Origin: AP-15 sp963833745 | GTDB lineage: Bacteria; Pseudomonadota; Alphaproteobacteria; ATCC43930; CGMCC-115725 | Length of the DNA stretch: 64,000 nt | Reading direction: 5' to 3' | NCBI GenBank assembly: GCA_963833745.1 | Contig: CAWHZD010000007.1 | Span: 248,001 to 312,000, forward strand | Part shown: piece by piece, positions 52,663 to 62,083 of the stretch | Layout of the letters: the number at the start of each line of letters is the position of its first letter | Position numbering within the stretch: the stretch's first letter is position 1 | Program-made: the position numbers and the translations under genes | The notes under the pieces: model-generated | The model's database searches: none | What the model was told of the DNA's origin: nothing | What the model saw: the letters and a program-made list of their open reading frames with translations, nothing else

Positions 52663-53883
52663 ATGTCAGCAATTGCCCAGCGCTACAATGTCGGCGGGGT
52701 GTATCTGCCGCGGCCGTTCAAGGTCCGCCGGTTGGGCCATTTCGGGTTCAATGTCGCAAAACTGCCCGAGGGCCGCGAGTTTTACGGCGATCTGTTGGGC
52801 TTTACCGCCTCCGACACTCTCGATTTCTCGCGCGCGCCGTGGTTCCCGAAAGACGCCGATGTCGGCGATCCGCGCGGCTATTTCATGCGCTACGGCACCG
52901 ACCATCACGCCTTCGTGCTGTTTCCGAAACGCGTGATGGACCACCGCGCCGACCGCAAATTCGCGCCGGAGGTCACGATCAACCAGATTACCTGGCAATG
53001 TGGCAGCCTGCGCGAGATCACCGAGGCGCACGATTACTTCGTCGACCATCAGGTCCGCGTCCAGCGCGTCGGGCGCGACATGCCGGGCAGCAACTGGCAC
53101 GTCTACGTCTACGATCCCGACGGCCATACCAATGAGTTCTACTACGGGATCGAGCAGGTCGGCTGGAACCAGCTATCGAAGCCGCGCGACATGTACTACC
53201 GCGGCTTCAACGAAAAGCCGTCGCTCCCGCAGATGTCGGAGGCCGCCGAATTGTTCGAGGCGCGCGACAAGGGCATCGACGTTTTGTCGGGCCACCGCCC
53301 GCACCCGCCCTTGGCCGCGACCTATGACGTCGGAGGAGTGCTGCTGCCGCGTCCGTTCAAGATCACCAAGATCGGCCCGTTGAGCCTGTTCGTCGACGAT
53401 GTCGAGCGCGCCGAGGCGTTTTACAGCGAGCGCGTCGGCTTTGTCTGCAGCGAGGAGGTGCGCTATCGTGGTGCCCGCTGCGTGTTCATGCGCTGCGGCG
53501 CCGAACACCACAGTCTCGGGTTGTTTCCGAAGGAGCTGCGCGGCACCCTCGGCCTCAGCCCGCACACGACCTGCATGTCTTTCGGCGTCGAAGTCGGCAG
53601 CTACGCGCAACTGCGGGAAGCCGTCGCCTTCCTTAAGGCGCGCGGTGTCACCTTCATCGACGCGATCCCGCCCGAGCTTTATCCCGGGATCGACTATTCG
53701 GCCTTTGCGCTCGACCCCGACGGCCATTGCATCCAGCTCTACTATTACATGGAGCAGGTCGGCTGGGACGGCCGCGTGCGCCCGGCCGCCGAGCGCCGCC
53801 CGGTCAACGGCAACTGGCCCGACGCCCTGGAGCCGCTCTCCGACACCTACGTCGACCAGGTCTTCCAAGGCCCGCTCGGCTAG
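52663..53883 (+). CDS. Tandem VOC-domain (extradiol dioxygenase-like) protein
   Basis: A 406-residue protein formed of two copies of one module. Copy 1 opens YNVGGVYLPRPFKVRRLGHFGF and copy 2 YDVGGVLLPRPFKITKIGPLSL; both close on DPDGHxxxxYYxxEQVGW. Copy 1 keeps a complete VOC metal triad (H26, H82, E158); in copy 2 the first His is lost (GPL) and the acid is Gln (HCIQLYYY). It likely cleaves or rearranges a ring compound with Fe(II) or Mn(II). Start ATG 52663 follows AGGAGG. The HsaA-like gene follows after about 100 bases. Confidence 0.82.
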   Translation: MSAIAQRYNVGGVYLPRPFKVRRLGHFGFNVAKLPEGREFYGDLLGFTASDTLDFSRAPWFPKDADVGDPRGYFMRYGTDHHAFVLFPKRVMDHRADRKFAPEVTINQITWQCGSLREITEAHDYFVDHQVRVQRVGRDMPGSNWHVYVYDPDGHTNEFYYGIEQVGWNQLSKPRDMYYRGFNEKPSLPQMSEAAELFEARDKGIDVLSGHRPHPPLAATYDVGGVLLPRPFKITKIGPLSLFVDDVERAEAFYSERVGFVCSEEVRYRGARCVFMRCGAEHHSLGLFPKELRGTLGLSPHTTCMSFGVEVGSYAQLREAVAFLKARGVTFIDAIPPELYPGIDYSAFALDPDGHCIQLYYYMEQVGWDGRVRPAAERRPVNGNWPDALEPLSDTYVDQVFQGPLG

Positions 53884-53985
53884 AAAGGGTTTTAGCGCGA
53901 AGGACCCCCGAGGAATGCGCAATGGGCGCACAGGAGAGCCGTATCGCGGCCTCGGTATCGCCGCTGCGTCTTTCGGGTTAAGACG

Positions 53986-55152
53986 ATGACCCCCGAGGCG
54001 TATCTCGATCGCGTGCGCGCCCTGTTGCCGGCGTTGCGCGAGCGCGCCGCACAGGCCGAGCAATTGCGCCGGCTGCCGGACGAGACCTTTGCCGATTTCC
54101 AGAATGCGGGGCTGTTCCGCGCCTTGCAGCCAAAGCGCTACGGCGGCTACGAGCTCGATCCCGGAGTCCTTTACCAGGCGGTGACTGAGGTCGCCGCGGT
54201 CTGCGGGTCGAGCGGCTGGATCCTCGGCGTTCTCGGCGTGCACAACTGGCATGTCGCGATCCTGCCGCCGCAGGCGCAGGAGGATGTCTGGGGGAAGGAC
54301 GACAGCGTCCAGCTGTCGACATCGCTGGCGCCAACGGGAACCGTCGAACGCGCGCCCGGCGGCTTTCGCGTCAAAGGCCGATGGTCGTTTTCGAGCGGCT
54401 GTGATCATTGCCAGTGGGCGGTCCTCGGCGGCGCCCCGCCCGCGGCGCCCGGAGAGCCGCCCGATCCACGCGTATTCCTGGTGCCGCGTCGCGATTACGC
54501 GATCGACGACAATTGGCGCGTCATGGGGCTGTGCGGCACGGGCAGCAAGGACATCGTCGTCGAAGACGCTTTCGTACCCGAGTACCGCACCCATTCCTAC
54601 CGCGACGCCTTCGCCCTCAACCACCCCGGCACCGCGGTCAATGACGCTCCGCTCTATCGCCTGCCGTTCGGGCTTATCTTTACGTACGGCATCGTGTCGC
54701 CGGCAATCGGCGCCGCGCAGGGGGCACTGTCGGCGTTTCGCGAACAGGCGGTCAGGCGCGTCAATGTCCGCGACGGCTCGCGCGCGGTCGAAGACCCGTT
54801 TATGCAATACCGCCTCGCCGGGGCGGCGGCCGAGATCGACGCAGCCCGAGACCGCATGCTCGCCAATTTCGCCGAGATGATGCGCCTGGCACGCGCCGGT
54901 GAGGAAATCCCGCTAACCGCTCGCGCGCGCTATCGCTGGGATTCGGGCAACGCGATCGAGCGCGGCGTCCGCGCGGTCGATCGGCTGTTCGAGGCGAGCG
55001 GCGGGCACGGCATCTTTCTCGACAACCCGATCCAGCGCGCGTGGCGCGACGTGCATGCGATGCGGGCGCATGCCGGCAACAACCCCGAACGCGCGTCTTT
55101 CATCTTTGGCCGCTCCGAATTCGGCCTGCCGCCCCAGGACATCCGATTTTAG
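53986..55152 (+). CDS. HsaA-like flavin-dependent hydroxylase (acyl-CoA dehydrogenase fold)
   Basis: A 388-residue protein with acyl-CoA-dehydrogenase architecture but the hydroxylase branch: LRRLPDETFADFQNAGLFRALQPKRYGGYE, VAAVCGSSGWILGVLGVHNWHV, GRWSFSSGCDHCQWAVLG, GLCGTGSKDIVVED and FEASGGHGIFLDNPIQRAWRD. Relatives (HsaA, HpaB-like two-component oxygenases) hydroxylate phenols using reduced FMN from a partner. No reductase gene is adjacent. It is co-oriented with the VOC protein: hydroxylation followed by ring cleavage is the obvious reading, though unproven. Confidence 0.85.
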   Translation: MTPEAYLDRVRALLPALRERAAQAEQLRRLPDETFADFQNAGLFRALQPKRYGGYELDPGVLYQAVTEVAAVCGSSGWILGVLGVHNWHVAILPPQAQEDVWGKDDSVQLSTSLAPTGTVERAPGGFRVKGRWSFSSGCDHCQWAVLGGAPPAAPGEPPDPRVFLVPRRDYAIDDNWRVMGLCGTGSKDIVVEDAFVPEYRTHSYRDAFALNHPGTAVNDAPLYRLPFGLIFTYGIVSPAIGAAQGALSAFREQAVRRVNVRDGSRAVEDPFMQYRLAGAAAEIDAARDRMLANFAEMMRLARAGEEIPLTARARYRWDSGNAIERGVRAVDRLFEASGGHGIFLDNPIQRAWRDVHAMRAHAGNNPERASFIFGRSEFGLPPQDIRF

Positions 55153-55196
55153 GACCGCATCCGCGTTGTCCTAGGCGTATCTCGGATAACGCTGCC

Positions 55197-56159
55197 TTGA
55201 AACTCAAGCGCCCGTGCCGTCATTGGATTGCGCGTCTTGCCGCGATGCTCGCGATTGCTCTGGCCACGGTATGTGCTCGGGGTGTTGCGTCGGCGCGCCT
55301 GCTCGAGGTCGGGGCCCATCACCGGTTCACACGGCCAAGCGCCGCAGCGGCAATCGCCCGGGACGACGACACGATCGCGATCGAGCCTGGGCGATATCGA
55401 GATTGTTCCGTCTGGACGCCCGATCATCTGACGATTTTGGGGACCGCCGATGGCGTGGTTATCACCGGCGAGCCCTGTGACCGCAAGGCGCTGTTCATCA
55501 CCAAAGGCGACGACATCACAATCCGCAACATCACGTTCACCGGCGGCCATGGACCATACGGCAACGGCGCCGGGATCCGCGCCGAAGGCCGCCGGCTGAC
55601 GATCGAAAACAGCCGCTTTATCGACAACCAGGAGGGAATTCTGACGACGAATTCACCGAACAACGTGCTCCTCGTCAGCAGCAGCACCTTCACCGGCAAC
55701 GGATATTGCAGCGAGACGACCGGCTGTGCCCACGGTGTCTATGCCGGTCATATTGCGCTGTTGCGCATCATCCGCTCGAAATTTTTTGCGACCAGGTCCG
55801 GACACCACGTAAAATCGCGAGCCTTGAGGACGGAGCTCACCGACGACGACATCGAAGACGGGCCAGACGGCACCGCCAGCTTTCTCGTCGATGTGCCGAA
55901 TGGCGGCGCACTGGTAATGCGCAACAATGTCCTGGAAAAGGGTGCCCGATCGAGCAATTCTACCGCGGCTGTCACGATCGGAGAGGAAGGTGCGATCCAG
56001 CCGACCCCGGAGCTTCGCATCGACCGCAACCGGTTTATCAATGATCAAGATCATCGGACTATTTTTGTGCGCAACTTGACCGCGACCCCGGCCATCCTGA
56101 CCAGGAATATGCTCGAGGGGGCCGTCGAAGCGCTGTATGGCGCCGGATCAGTGCGTTAA
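55197..56159 (+). CDS. Exported right-handed beta-helix protein
   Basis: A protein of about 320 residues: signal segment (IARLAAMLAIALATVCARGVASA), then beta-helix turns such as DDITIRNITFTGGHGPYGNG, GRRLTIENSRFIDNQEGILT, NNVLLVSSSTFTGNGYC and ALVMRNNVLEKGARSS. Parallel beta-helix repeats bind or process polysaccharides; no pectate-lyase catalytic set is obvious. TTG 55197 gives a usable signal peptide with a basic start; ATG 55245 is an alternative. A small membrane-protein gene follows after 14 bases. Confidence 0.78.
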   Translation: MKLKRPCRHWIARLAAMLAIALATVCARGVASARLLEVGAHHRFTRPSAAAAIARDDDTIAIEPGRYRDCSVWTPDHLTILGTADGVVITGEPCDRKALFITKGDDITIRNITFTGGHGPYGNGAGIRAEGRRLTIENSRFIDNQEGILTTNSPNNVLLVSSSTFTGNGYCSETTGCAHGVYAGHIALLRIIRSKFFATRSGHHVKSRALRTELTDDDIEDGPDGTASFLVDVPNGGALVMRNNVLEKGARSSNSTAAVTIGEEGAIQPTPELRIDRNRFINDQDHRTIFVRNLTATPAILTRNMLEGAVEALYGAGSVR

Positions 56160-56173
56160 CCCCGGAGATCGCG

Positions 56174-56320
56174 ATGGTCGACGAATTTCAAGCATTTCTG
56201 CTCCTCGTGCTGACTGGCTTTTTTGTGTTCATCGTGATCCGCGTTGTACAGGCGGACCTAGAGCAGTCACGACGCTCGCGCAGACCGAGTAGCGCGGCAA
56301 ATCGCTCACCGCCGCGGTGA
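56174..56320 (+). CDS. Small single-span membrane protein
   Basis: A 48-residue frame: MVDEFQAFLLLVLTGFFVF, then IVIRVVQADLEQ and an Arg/Ser-rich tail. One hydrophobic helix (about 7-25) with a basic C terminus predicts a bitopic inner-membrane peptide. GGAG lies seven bases before the ATG, and the frame follows the beta-helix gene after 14 bases, so the two probably share a transcript. Function unknown. Confidence 0.5.
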   Translation: MVDEFQAFLLLVLTGFFVFIVIRVVQADLEQSRRSRRPSSAANRSPPR

Positions 56321-56514
56321 TCAAAGCGGCATTTGCCGCGAGGTATAATCGCGCAAGCCTGGGCGCGCGTTCGAGCCGCTCGCGGAAACGGCAGCAAGGC
56401 ACCGGATCGCGCGATGCAACGCCGCGGGTCTTCGGGATCGAACAACATCACGGGGGCTGAATATCATCTTCAAGTCATGATTTCGCGGTGGAGCAAAAAA
56501 GGCGCGAGTGGGCC

Positions 56515-58452
56515 TCAAGCCCACCGGCGTTTCCATTCCTGAAACATCAGCACGTTCCACAGAGCCGATTGCCAATTGCGCCGACCTGACTGGTGCTCCA
56601 ACCATTTCCGGCAAATGGGTTCGGGATCCAGCAAATCGTCGGCACGCATCGTCGCGGGGTCGAGCAGGTCTTCCGCCCAATCTTTGAGGGGGCCCCGCAG
56701 CCAGTCTGCGATCGGTGATTCGAAGCCCTGTTTCGGGCGCTCAAACAGCGGCCGCGGCACATGGCGCGCCAATACATCCTTCAGGATGATCTTCGTCCTG
56801 CCGCCAGCAATCTTGTGCACGCGCGGCAGCCCGAGTGCGAATTCGACGACGCGATGATCGAGAATTGGACAGCGCCCTTCCAGGCTCACCGCCATAGTTG
56901 CTCGATCCACCTTGGTGAGGATGTCGTCCGGCAGATAGGTGAGCAGGTCGATGAGCGGCATCCGCTCGACGAAGTCGGGAACCGCGCTTGCTGCGGCACC
57001 GGTCCAGATCGGGTCTACCGGCTCGGTCGCGCCCGGCACCAGCTCCTCCGGCTCCGACCACAGGCTGCGGATTTCGCGGAACAGCAGATCCTGGCTCGGC
57101 AAGGTGATCCACGCTGCGAGCTTATGTGCGCGGTCGCCGAGCCGTTCAGGCCGCCTCCCCTCTGGGGCCAGCCGCGCCAACGAATCCCAGGCGGCGGGGC
57201 TTGGTGCGGTCAGCAGGGCTGCCAAGCCACGGCGCGCCGCCAGTGGCAGGGTCCCGGCGACGCCGCCGAGACGCGCTCCAAACTGGTACCAGGGGTAGCC
57301 ATGAAACAGCTCGTCGCCGCCGTCGCCGGAGAGCGCGACAGTGACCTGACGGCGCGCCAACTCGGAGACCATCAGCGTCGGGATCTGCGAGGCATCGGCA
57401 AAGGGCTCGTCGAACCACTCGGCGAGCTTCGGGATCAGCTCGAGCGCGGCCGCTGGCGGGACGTAGAGTTCGGTGTGGTCGGTGCCGAGGTGCTCGGCTA
57501 TGGCCTTGGCGTAAGGCGCCTCATTGTAGCGCGGTTCGTCGAAACCGATCGAGAAGGTCTTGATCGGTCGCGAGCTTTGCTTCTGCATCAATGCGACCAC
57601 GGTCGAACTGTCGATGCCACCCGAAAGGAAGGCTCCGAGGGGAACGTCGGCGACCATCCGTCGACGCACCGCGTCCGCCAGCAAGTTTTCGAGCGCGTCG
57701 GTCAGATCGTGACCATTTGGGGCCGCCGGCGGTCGGCCGGCGACTTCGTATGCGTCCCAGTAGACATGCTCGGTCGGCTCGCCGCAGCGGTAACCGTCGG
57801 ACGGGATCGCGAGCGCAGTGCCGGGTCTGAGCTGGCGAATGCCTTTGAAGACCGAGTGCGTGGAGGGATAGCAGCCGAAACGGAGATAACCGACCAACGC
57901 ATCGCGATCGACCGTGCGCTGGCAGGCCGGGTGGGCCATCAGCGCCTTGAGCTGCGAGCCGAACAAGACGGTACTGTCGAAGCGGCCATAATAAAGCGGC
58001 TTCTTGCCGATCCGATCCCGCACCAGCCAGAGCGTGCGTGTTCGGCCATCCCACCACGCCAGCGCGAACATGCCGATCAGGCGCTTTGCCGTAGCGGTAA
58101 CGCCCCAGGCCTCGAAGGCCTCGAGGATCACCTCGCTGTCGGAATGGCCGCGCCAGCGGATGCCCCGCCGCTCGAGCTCGGGCCTCAACTCCTCCGGGTT
58201 GTAGACCTCGCCGTTGTAAGCGAGGACCGAGCAGCCGCTCGCCGAAACCATCGGCTGGGCGCCGGCGGCACTGAGATCGATGATCGAGAGCCGGCGAAAG
58301 CCGAGAGCGATCCCGGCCGCGGGGTCGGCCCAGCTGCCGCCGGCATCGGGGCCGCGATGAGTGATGCGATCGGCCATGGCGCGCGCCAGCTCGGTTGCTT
58401 CCGGCTGGCCAAACCGTCTCTTTAGGTCGAGAAAACCGGCGATCCCGCACAT
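56515..58452 (-). CDS. asnB: Asparagine synthetase-type amidotransferase (glutamine-hydrolysing)
   Basis: A 645-residue class II glutamine amidotransferase: N-terminal MCGIAGFLD with nucleophile Cys2, RGPDAGG, YNGEVYN; C-terminal synthetase domain with PP-loop PLGAFLSGGIDSS and SGDGGDELFHGYP, ending HQSGRRNWQSALWNVLMFQEW. In exopolysaccharide gene sets such enzymes amidate surface sugars rather than free aspartate. It is divergent from a GT4 glycosyltransferase, which supports a glycan role. ATG 58452 directly gives Cys2, so the start is certain. Confidence 0.9.
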   Translation of the reverse strand: MCGIAGFLDLKRRFGQPEATELARAMADRITHRGPDAGGSWADPAAGIALGFRRLSIIDLSAAGAQPMVSASGCSVLAYNGEVYNPEELRPELERRGIRWRGHSDSEVILEAFEAWGVTATAKRLIGMFALAWWDGRTRTLWLVRDRIGKKPLYYGRFDSTVLFGSQLKALMAHPACQRTVDRDALVGYLRFGCYPSTHSVFKGIRQLRPGTALAIPSDGYRCGEPTEHVYWDAYEVAGRPPAAPNGHDLTDALENLLADAVRRRMVADVPLGAFLSGGIDSSTVVALMQKQSSRPIKTFSIGFDEPRYNEAPYAKAIAEHLGTDHTELYVPPAAALELIPKLAEWFDEPFADASQIPTLMVSELARRQVTVALSGDGGDELFHGYPWYQFGARLGGVAGTLPLAARRGLAALLTAPSPAAWDSLARLAPEGRRPERLGDRAHKLAAWITLPSQDLLFREIRSLWSEPEELVPGATEPVDPIWTGAAASAVPDFVERMPLIDLLTYLPDDILTKVDRATMAVSLEGRCPILDHRVVEFALGLPRVHKIAGGRTKIILKDVLARHVPRPLFERPKQGFESPIADWLRGPLKDWAEDLLDPATMRADDLLDPEPICRKWLEHQSGRRNWQSALWNVLMFQEWKRRWA

Positions 58453-58780
58453 GCTCGCTCACGCTCTCTTCAAGTTTCCGTAGTTCGCCGCGCCAGCATC
58501 GATTGCCGCCGCGAGCTGCACGAGGATAGCTTGCGATTTCTTCACATTGCTTTGGTGACGATTCGCTATGATGACATGCCAGATGGCCGGAGCTCGGTAC
58601 GACTGACCCCTGTATCAGATGGCCGGATGCCGTCAATCTGACAAGACTGTCCTTAATCCGGGATTAGCGCTTGGGCAGTTGCCCGGATCTTTACTTTAGC
58701 GCGCAGGGCGCGACTGAGCGAGCCGCTGGGAATCTTGAGCACATGTCATCTCGGGCGGATAAAGGAACTGATTGTTAGCC
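58453..58780. other. Divergent region between asnB and the glycosyltransferase gene
   Basis: About 330 bases. Two direct copies of CAGATGGCCGG (near 58571 and 58618) lie 47 bases apart, and a GCGCGCAGGGCGCG near-palindrome lies near 58700. These could be control sites for the divergent pair, but no promoter box was clear. No gene seen. Confidence 0.4.
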
Positions 58781-60076
58781 ATGCCGGATCAAAGCGTTGG
58801 CGTCGCTCTCGCAAACACGACCGCAGTCATCGAACAGGACAGCGATTCGCGGCCCGTGACCGAGCCGGCCTTAGTACCGTCGGGTCGCAAGCTGCGTGTA
58901 CTTGTGTTCACGATGGTTTTTCCCAATCCGGGGCAGCCGCTGCACGGCATCTTCGTGCTTGAACGAATTCGACATCTTGCCGACTTGGCGGATATCCAGG
59001 TGATTTCCCCCGTACCATGGTATCAGATGCTTCGGCGGCACGTTCAACTGCCTGCGATGGGGCCGATCGTCTCCGTAAGCTATCCCTATTTCTGGTATAT
59101 TCCGAGGACCTTAGCGGCATTACGCGCAATTTTCTTGTTCCTTTCAACGGTTCGTGGGATCGGACGATTGCGCAAGACCTTCGATTTCGATCTGATCGAT
59201 GCGCATTTTGCCTATCCCGACGGATTTGCGGCGGTCCTCCTCGGCCGCTGGTTCCGCCGCCCGGTCTGCATTACGCTTCGCGGCACGATCATCCAGTGGT
59301 CGCGCCGCCCGCTCGGACGCTTGCTGTGCAATTGGGCCATCCGGCGTGCGCAGCAGGTGGTCGCTGTCTCGCATAACCTTGCAGAGCGCGCTCGACAGGG
59401 CGGCGTTCCGGACCACCGGGTAGAGGTGATCGCTAACGGCGTTGACGGTCAGCGCTTCCGATTGGTCGATCGCAGCGCGGCACGAAGACGTCTGGGCCTC
59501 CCGGAGGACGGGCGGCTGCTGGTTTCCGTCGGCCATATTTCCCCGCGCAAGGGGTTTCACCGGGTGATCCGCAGCCTCCCGCGGGTGGTCCAAACCTGCC
59601 CTGATGCGCGCCTGGCAATCGTCGGCGGCAGAGGAGCCGAACAGGACAACAGCGCTGAGCTTCATGCCCTCGTTCGAGATTTAGGTTTGGCAGATCGCGT
59701 CCTATTTGTCGGTGCGCAGCCGCCCGATGGCGTTGCGTTGTGGCTCGCAGCCGCGGACGCGTTTGTTCTCGCCAGCGATTTCGAAGGCTGCCCGAACGTG
59801 GTCCTGGAGGCCATGGCTTGCGGACGGCCGGTGGTCGCGACAAAAGTTGGCGATGTCGAGCGCATGGTCCCGGCATTTTCCGGAATTCTGCTCGATGATC
59901 CGGAGGACGCGGGAGCGCTGGCCGAAAGCCTGGTCGCCGCGTTGACGCGCGGCTGGGACGCACGGCGAATTCGCGATCATGTTTCAGCGCAATCCTGGGA
60001 CGACGTCGCCCAGCGGGTCGCTGCCCAGTGGCTTCTCGCCGTCGAGACCTTCAGGGCTGAACAAGCGGACGGCTAA
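58781..60076 (+). CDS. GT4-family glycosyltransferase
   Basis: A protein of about 431 residues, GT-B fold. N-terminal domain: RVLVFTMVFPNPGQPLHGIFV and the DAHFAYPDGFAAVLLGRWF region. C-terminal domain: VSVGHISPRKGFHRVIRSLPRV, ARLAIVGGRG, RVLFVGAQPP and the donor-binding motif DFEGCPNVVLEAMACGRPVV (EX7E). It adds a sugar from a nucleotide donor to a lipid-linked or surface glycan. ATG 58781 was chosen; TTG 58772 is in frame and has AAGGA at better spacing. It resembles exopolysaccharide glycosyltransferases. Confidence 0.88.
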   Translation: MPDQSVGVALANTTAVIEQDSDSRPVTEPALVPSGRKLRVLVFTMVFPNPGQPLHGIFVLERIRHLADLADIQVISPVPWYQMLRRHVQLPAMGPIVSVSYPYFWYIPRTLAALRAIFLFLSTVRGIGRLRKTFDFDLIDAHFAYPDGFAAVLLGRWFRRPVCITLRGTIIQWSRRPLGRLLCNWAIRRAQQVVAVSHNLAERARQGGVPDHRVEVIANGVDGQRFRLVDRSAARRRLGLPEDGRLLVSVGHISPRKGFHRVIRSLPRVVQTCPDARLAIVGGRGAEQDNSAELHALVRDLGLADRVLFVGAQPPDGVALWLAAADAFVLASDFEGCPNVVLEAMACGRPVVATKVGDVERMVPAFSGILLDDPEDAGALAESLVAALTRGWDARRIRDHVSAQSWDDVAQRVAAQWLLAVETFRAEQADG

Positions 60077-60291
60077 CCTGGATCGACCGAAGACCTCGTA
60101 ACAGCTGTTGCGCACAGCCCCGAGGCATCACCCGAGGCATCGAGTGACGCCTTCTAAAGCTGCTACGCCTTCCCGAGACGCGGTCGGGCGGCAGCGATGT
60201 CATTTCCGGCTCGACCCTCGGCTTGCCCGGCAGCACCAAAACCCGGGACGCGCCGGCCATCCGATCGTCGCCGCTCCGGCACCGAACCGGT

Positions 60292-60690
60292 TCAGCCCAA
60301 GCCGGATACCGACAGGGGCTCGATTTCATACATGATGCGCACTTCTCCGGGCTGGCGGAACGGATACTTGTCCTTGTCGAGATATTTTTTCGCCAGCGAG
60401 TCGATATGGGCGTCGGCGCCGTTTTCCTGGGCGGAGGCGACGCGGCCGCGGATCTGGACATAGCGGTACGGATTGTCGGGATCCATGATCGAGAGCGCCA
60501 CCGGAACGCCCGGCTTCAGGTTGCGCGCTTTGACCCGGCCCTTGGCGGTGTTTACCCGCACTTTCCCGCCGGTGTAGTCGAACCACACCGGCGTCACCTG
60601 CGGCGTGCCGTCCGGCATGACGGTCGCGAGACCGGCGAACGCCTTTTTCTGCTGCAGCAGATCGAGATAGTTGTCGGGTATCGGTGCCAT
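60292..60690 (-). CDS. PPOX-class (pyridoxamine 5'-phosphate oxidase-fold) oxidoreductase
   Basis: A 132-residue split-barrel protein: KKAFAGLATVMPDGTPQVTPVWFDYTGGKVRVNTAKGRVKARNLK, VALSIMDPDNPYRYVQIRGRV and a C-terminal PGEVRIMYEIEP. The family includes F420- or FMN-dependent reductases; with no F420 biosynthesis genes here, either cofactor is possible. It stands alone. ATG 60690 has GGGAG upstream. Confidence 0.85.
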   Translation of the reverse strand: MAPIPDNYLDLLQQKKAFAGLATVMPDGTPQVTPVWFDYTGGKVRVNTAKGRVKARNLKPGVPVALSIMDPDNPYRYVQIRGRVASAQENGADAHIDSLAKKYLDKDKYPFRQPGEVRIMYEIEPLSVSGLG

Positions 60691-61049
60691 CAGGAGGATC
60701 TCCCTTTCAGATGCTGGGGTGCGGATGGCAAATCCCGGTGACCCCAGCCGATCCGCATGATCATAAGCTCGCGCCGCCGGGTGTCGAATTTGTTGTTTCC
60801 AACAGCTGCACCCATTGGCTGAACGCGCTCCCCTCGCCGCTTCGCCGCTCCGATGTTTTCCCTGACTAGCCTACGGGGCGGGCCGCTCGCCGGCCGCCGT
60901 TGGGCGCGATCAAGGCTCAGGCCGCGGGCTCGCTGCCGCCCATCGGGACCGCCCCAGATGCGCGGTTCGCCGCATGCCGTGGACACACGAATGACGTCGG
61001 CGTCAGCGGCGAACTCACCCCGCGTTTCGATCAAGTGTAAGACGTTGGC
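60691..61049. other. Intergenic stretch, nothing recognised
   Basis: About 360 bases between two minus-strand genes. Open frames here have no motif and poor ribosome sites, and the composition is as in the surrounding DNA. Confidence 0.5.
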
Positions 61050-61328
61050 TTACACCTTGCGCAAACGGGCGCTTTCCTCGATCTCAGCCGCCGCTATCGC
61101 CCGGGCGAGGGCGTAGCTCAGCTCCTTGGCCGACTCCAGCGTCAGCTCGACCGCAACCCGTGCGTCCGGTCCGAGCGCGGAGTTCACGAAATCGATGGTG
61201 ATCGCCTCTTCCAAGAGAGCGTGGTGCGGGTGGTCGTAGGACACCACCGAATGGGTCAGATCGATCCACCCGTTACCGCTCTTGCCGGCGCCGTTCGCGC
61301 CGACGACCTCAACGATCGAGGTACACAT
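61050..61328 (-). CDS. Small conserved protein (DUF6295-like)
   Basis: A 92-residue protein MCTSIVEVVGANGAGKSGNG with WIDLTHSVVSYDHPHHALLEEAITIDFVN and a C-terminal helix (LTLESAKELSYALARAIAAAE). The GANGAGKSG stretch imitates a Walker A loop but the protein is far too small for an NTPase. I recall it as a domain-of-unknown-function family found beside dienelactone hydrolases, as here (nine bases after that gene). Confidence 0.75.
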   Translation of the reverse strand: MCTSIVEVVGANGAGKSGNGWIDLTHSVVSYDHPHHALLEEAITIDFVNSALGPDARVAVELTLESAKELSYALARAIAAAEIEESARLRKV

Positions 61329-61336
61329 GCCGGCGG

Positions 61337-62083
61337 TTACTTGGCCAGGTGCTTGTGCAAGAACGCGAACACCTTTTGCCAGCCGTCCAGCGCCTGCTCG
61401 ATGCGGTACATCGGCCGGTCGTAGTAGAAGAAGCCGTGTCCGGCGCCGTCGTACCGGTGAAACTCGTACTGTTTGCCGTGCTTCTTAAGTTCGGCCTCGT
61501 GCTGGTCCACCTGCTCCGGGGTCGGCGAACGATCCTCATTGCCGAACAGACCGAGCAGAGGGCAGGAGAGACTCTTGGTGAACTCGATCGGAGCGGTCGG
61601 CTGTTTCGGGTTCAGCTCCTCCTTGCTCATCACCACCCGGCCACCCCAAAGCTCGACCGCGGCGTTTATGCTCTTGGTATGGCAAGCAAACAGGAAGGTC
61701 TGCCGTCCGCCGGAACAGGTGCCGAATACCCCGACCTTGCCATTGAGGTAGGGCTGGGCGCGCAGCCATGCCACCGCACCTTCGGTGTCGCCGATGACCT
61801 GAGCATCGGCCACGCCGCCCTCGGCGCGCACCTTGGCGGCGACATCATCGGCTTTGCCTTCGCCAGCGCGGTGATACAGGTTATGGCTGATCGTGGCATA
61901 ACCATGATGAGCGAACTTACGCGTCGCCTCGCGGTACCACTCGTCCCAGCCCGGCGCATGATGGAGGAGCACCATGCCCGGAAACGGGCCTGGACCCAAC
62001 GGCCGCGCCACATACGCCGAGATCGGCTGGTTCTTGTCGCCTTCGATCGCAATCGTCTCCGCAATCATGCCTTCGTAAGCCAT
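61337..62083 (-). CDS. Dienelactone hydrolase-family protein
   Basis: A 248-residue alpha/beta hydrolase: GMVLLHHAPGWDEWYREATRKFAHHG, nucleophile Cys in GTCSGGRQT (C123), acid in GNEDRSPT (D184) and His in GAGHGFFY (H216). This Cys-Asp-His triad is typical of DLH, which opens the lactone ring of chlorocatechol breakdown products, but many relatives act on other lactones or esters. Start 62083 (MAYEGMIAETI) has GGGAG upstream. Confidence 0.9.
   Translation of the reverse strand: MAYEGMIAETIAIEGDKNQPISAYVARPLGPGPFPGMVLLHHAPGWDEWYREATRKFAHHGYATISHNLYHRAGEGKADDVAAKVRAEGGVADAQVIGDTEGAVAWLRAQPYLNGKVGVFGTCSGGRQTFLFACHTKSINAAVELWGGRVVMSKEELNPKQPTAPIEFTKSLSCPLLGLFGNEDRSPTPEQVDQHEAELKKHGKQYEFHRYDGAGHGFFYYDRPMYRIEQALDGWQKVFAFLHKHLAK

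Noticed and set aside
61050..61328. Reading GANGAGKSG as a Walker A ATP-binding loop
   Set aside because: The protein is only 92 residues with no Walker B or NTPase core, so the resemblance is probably chance.
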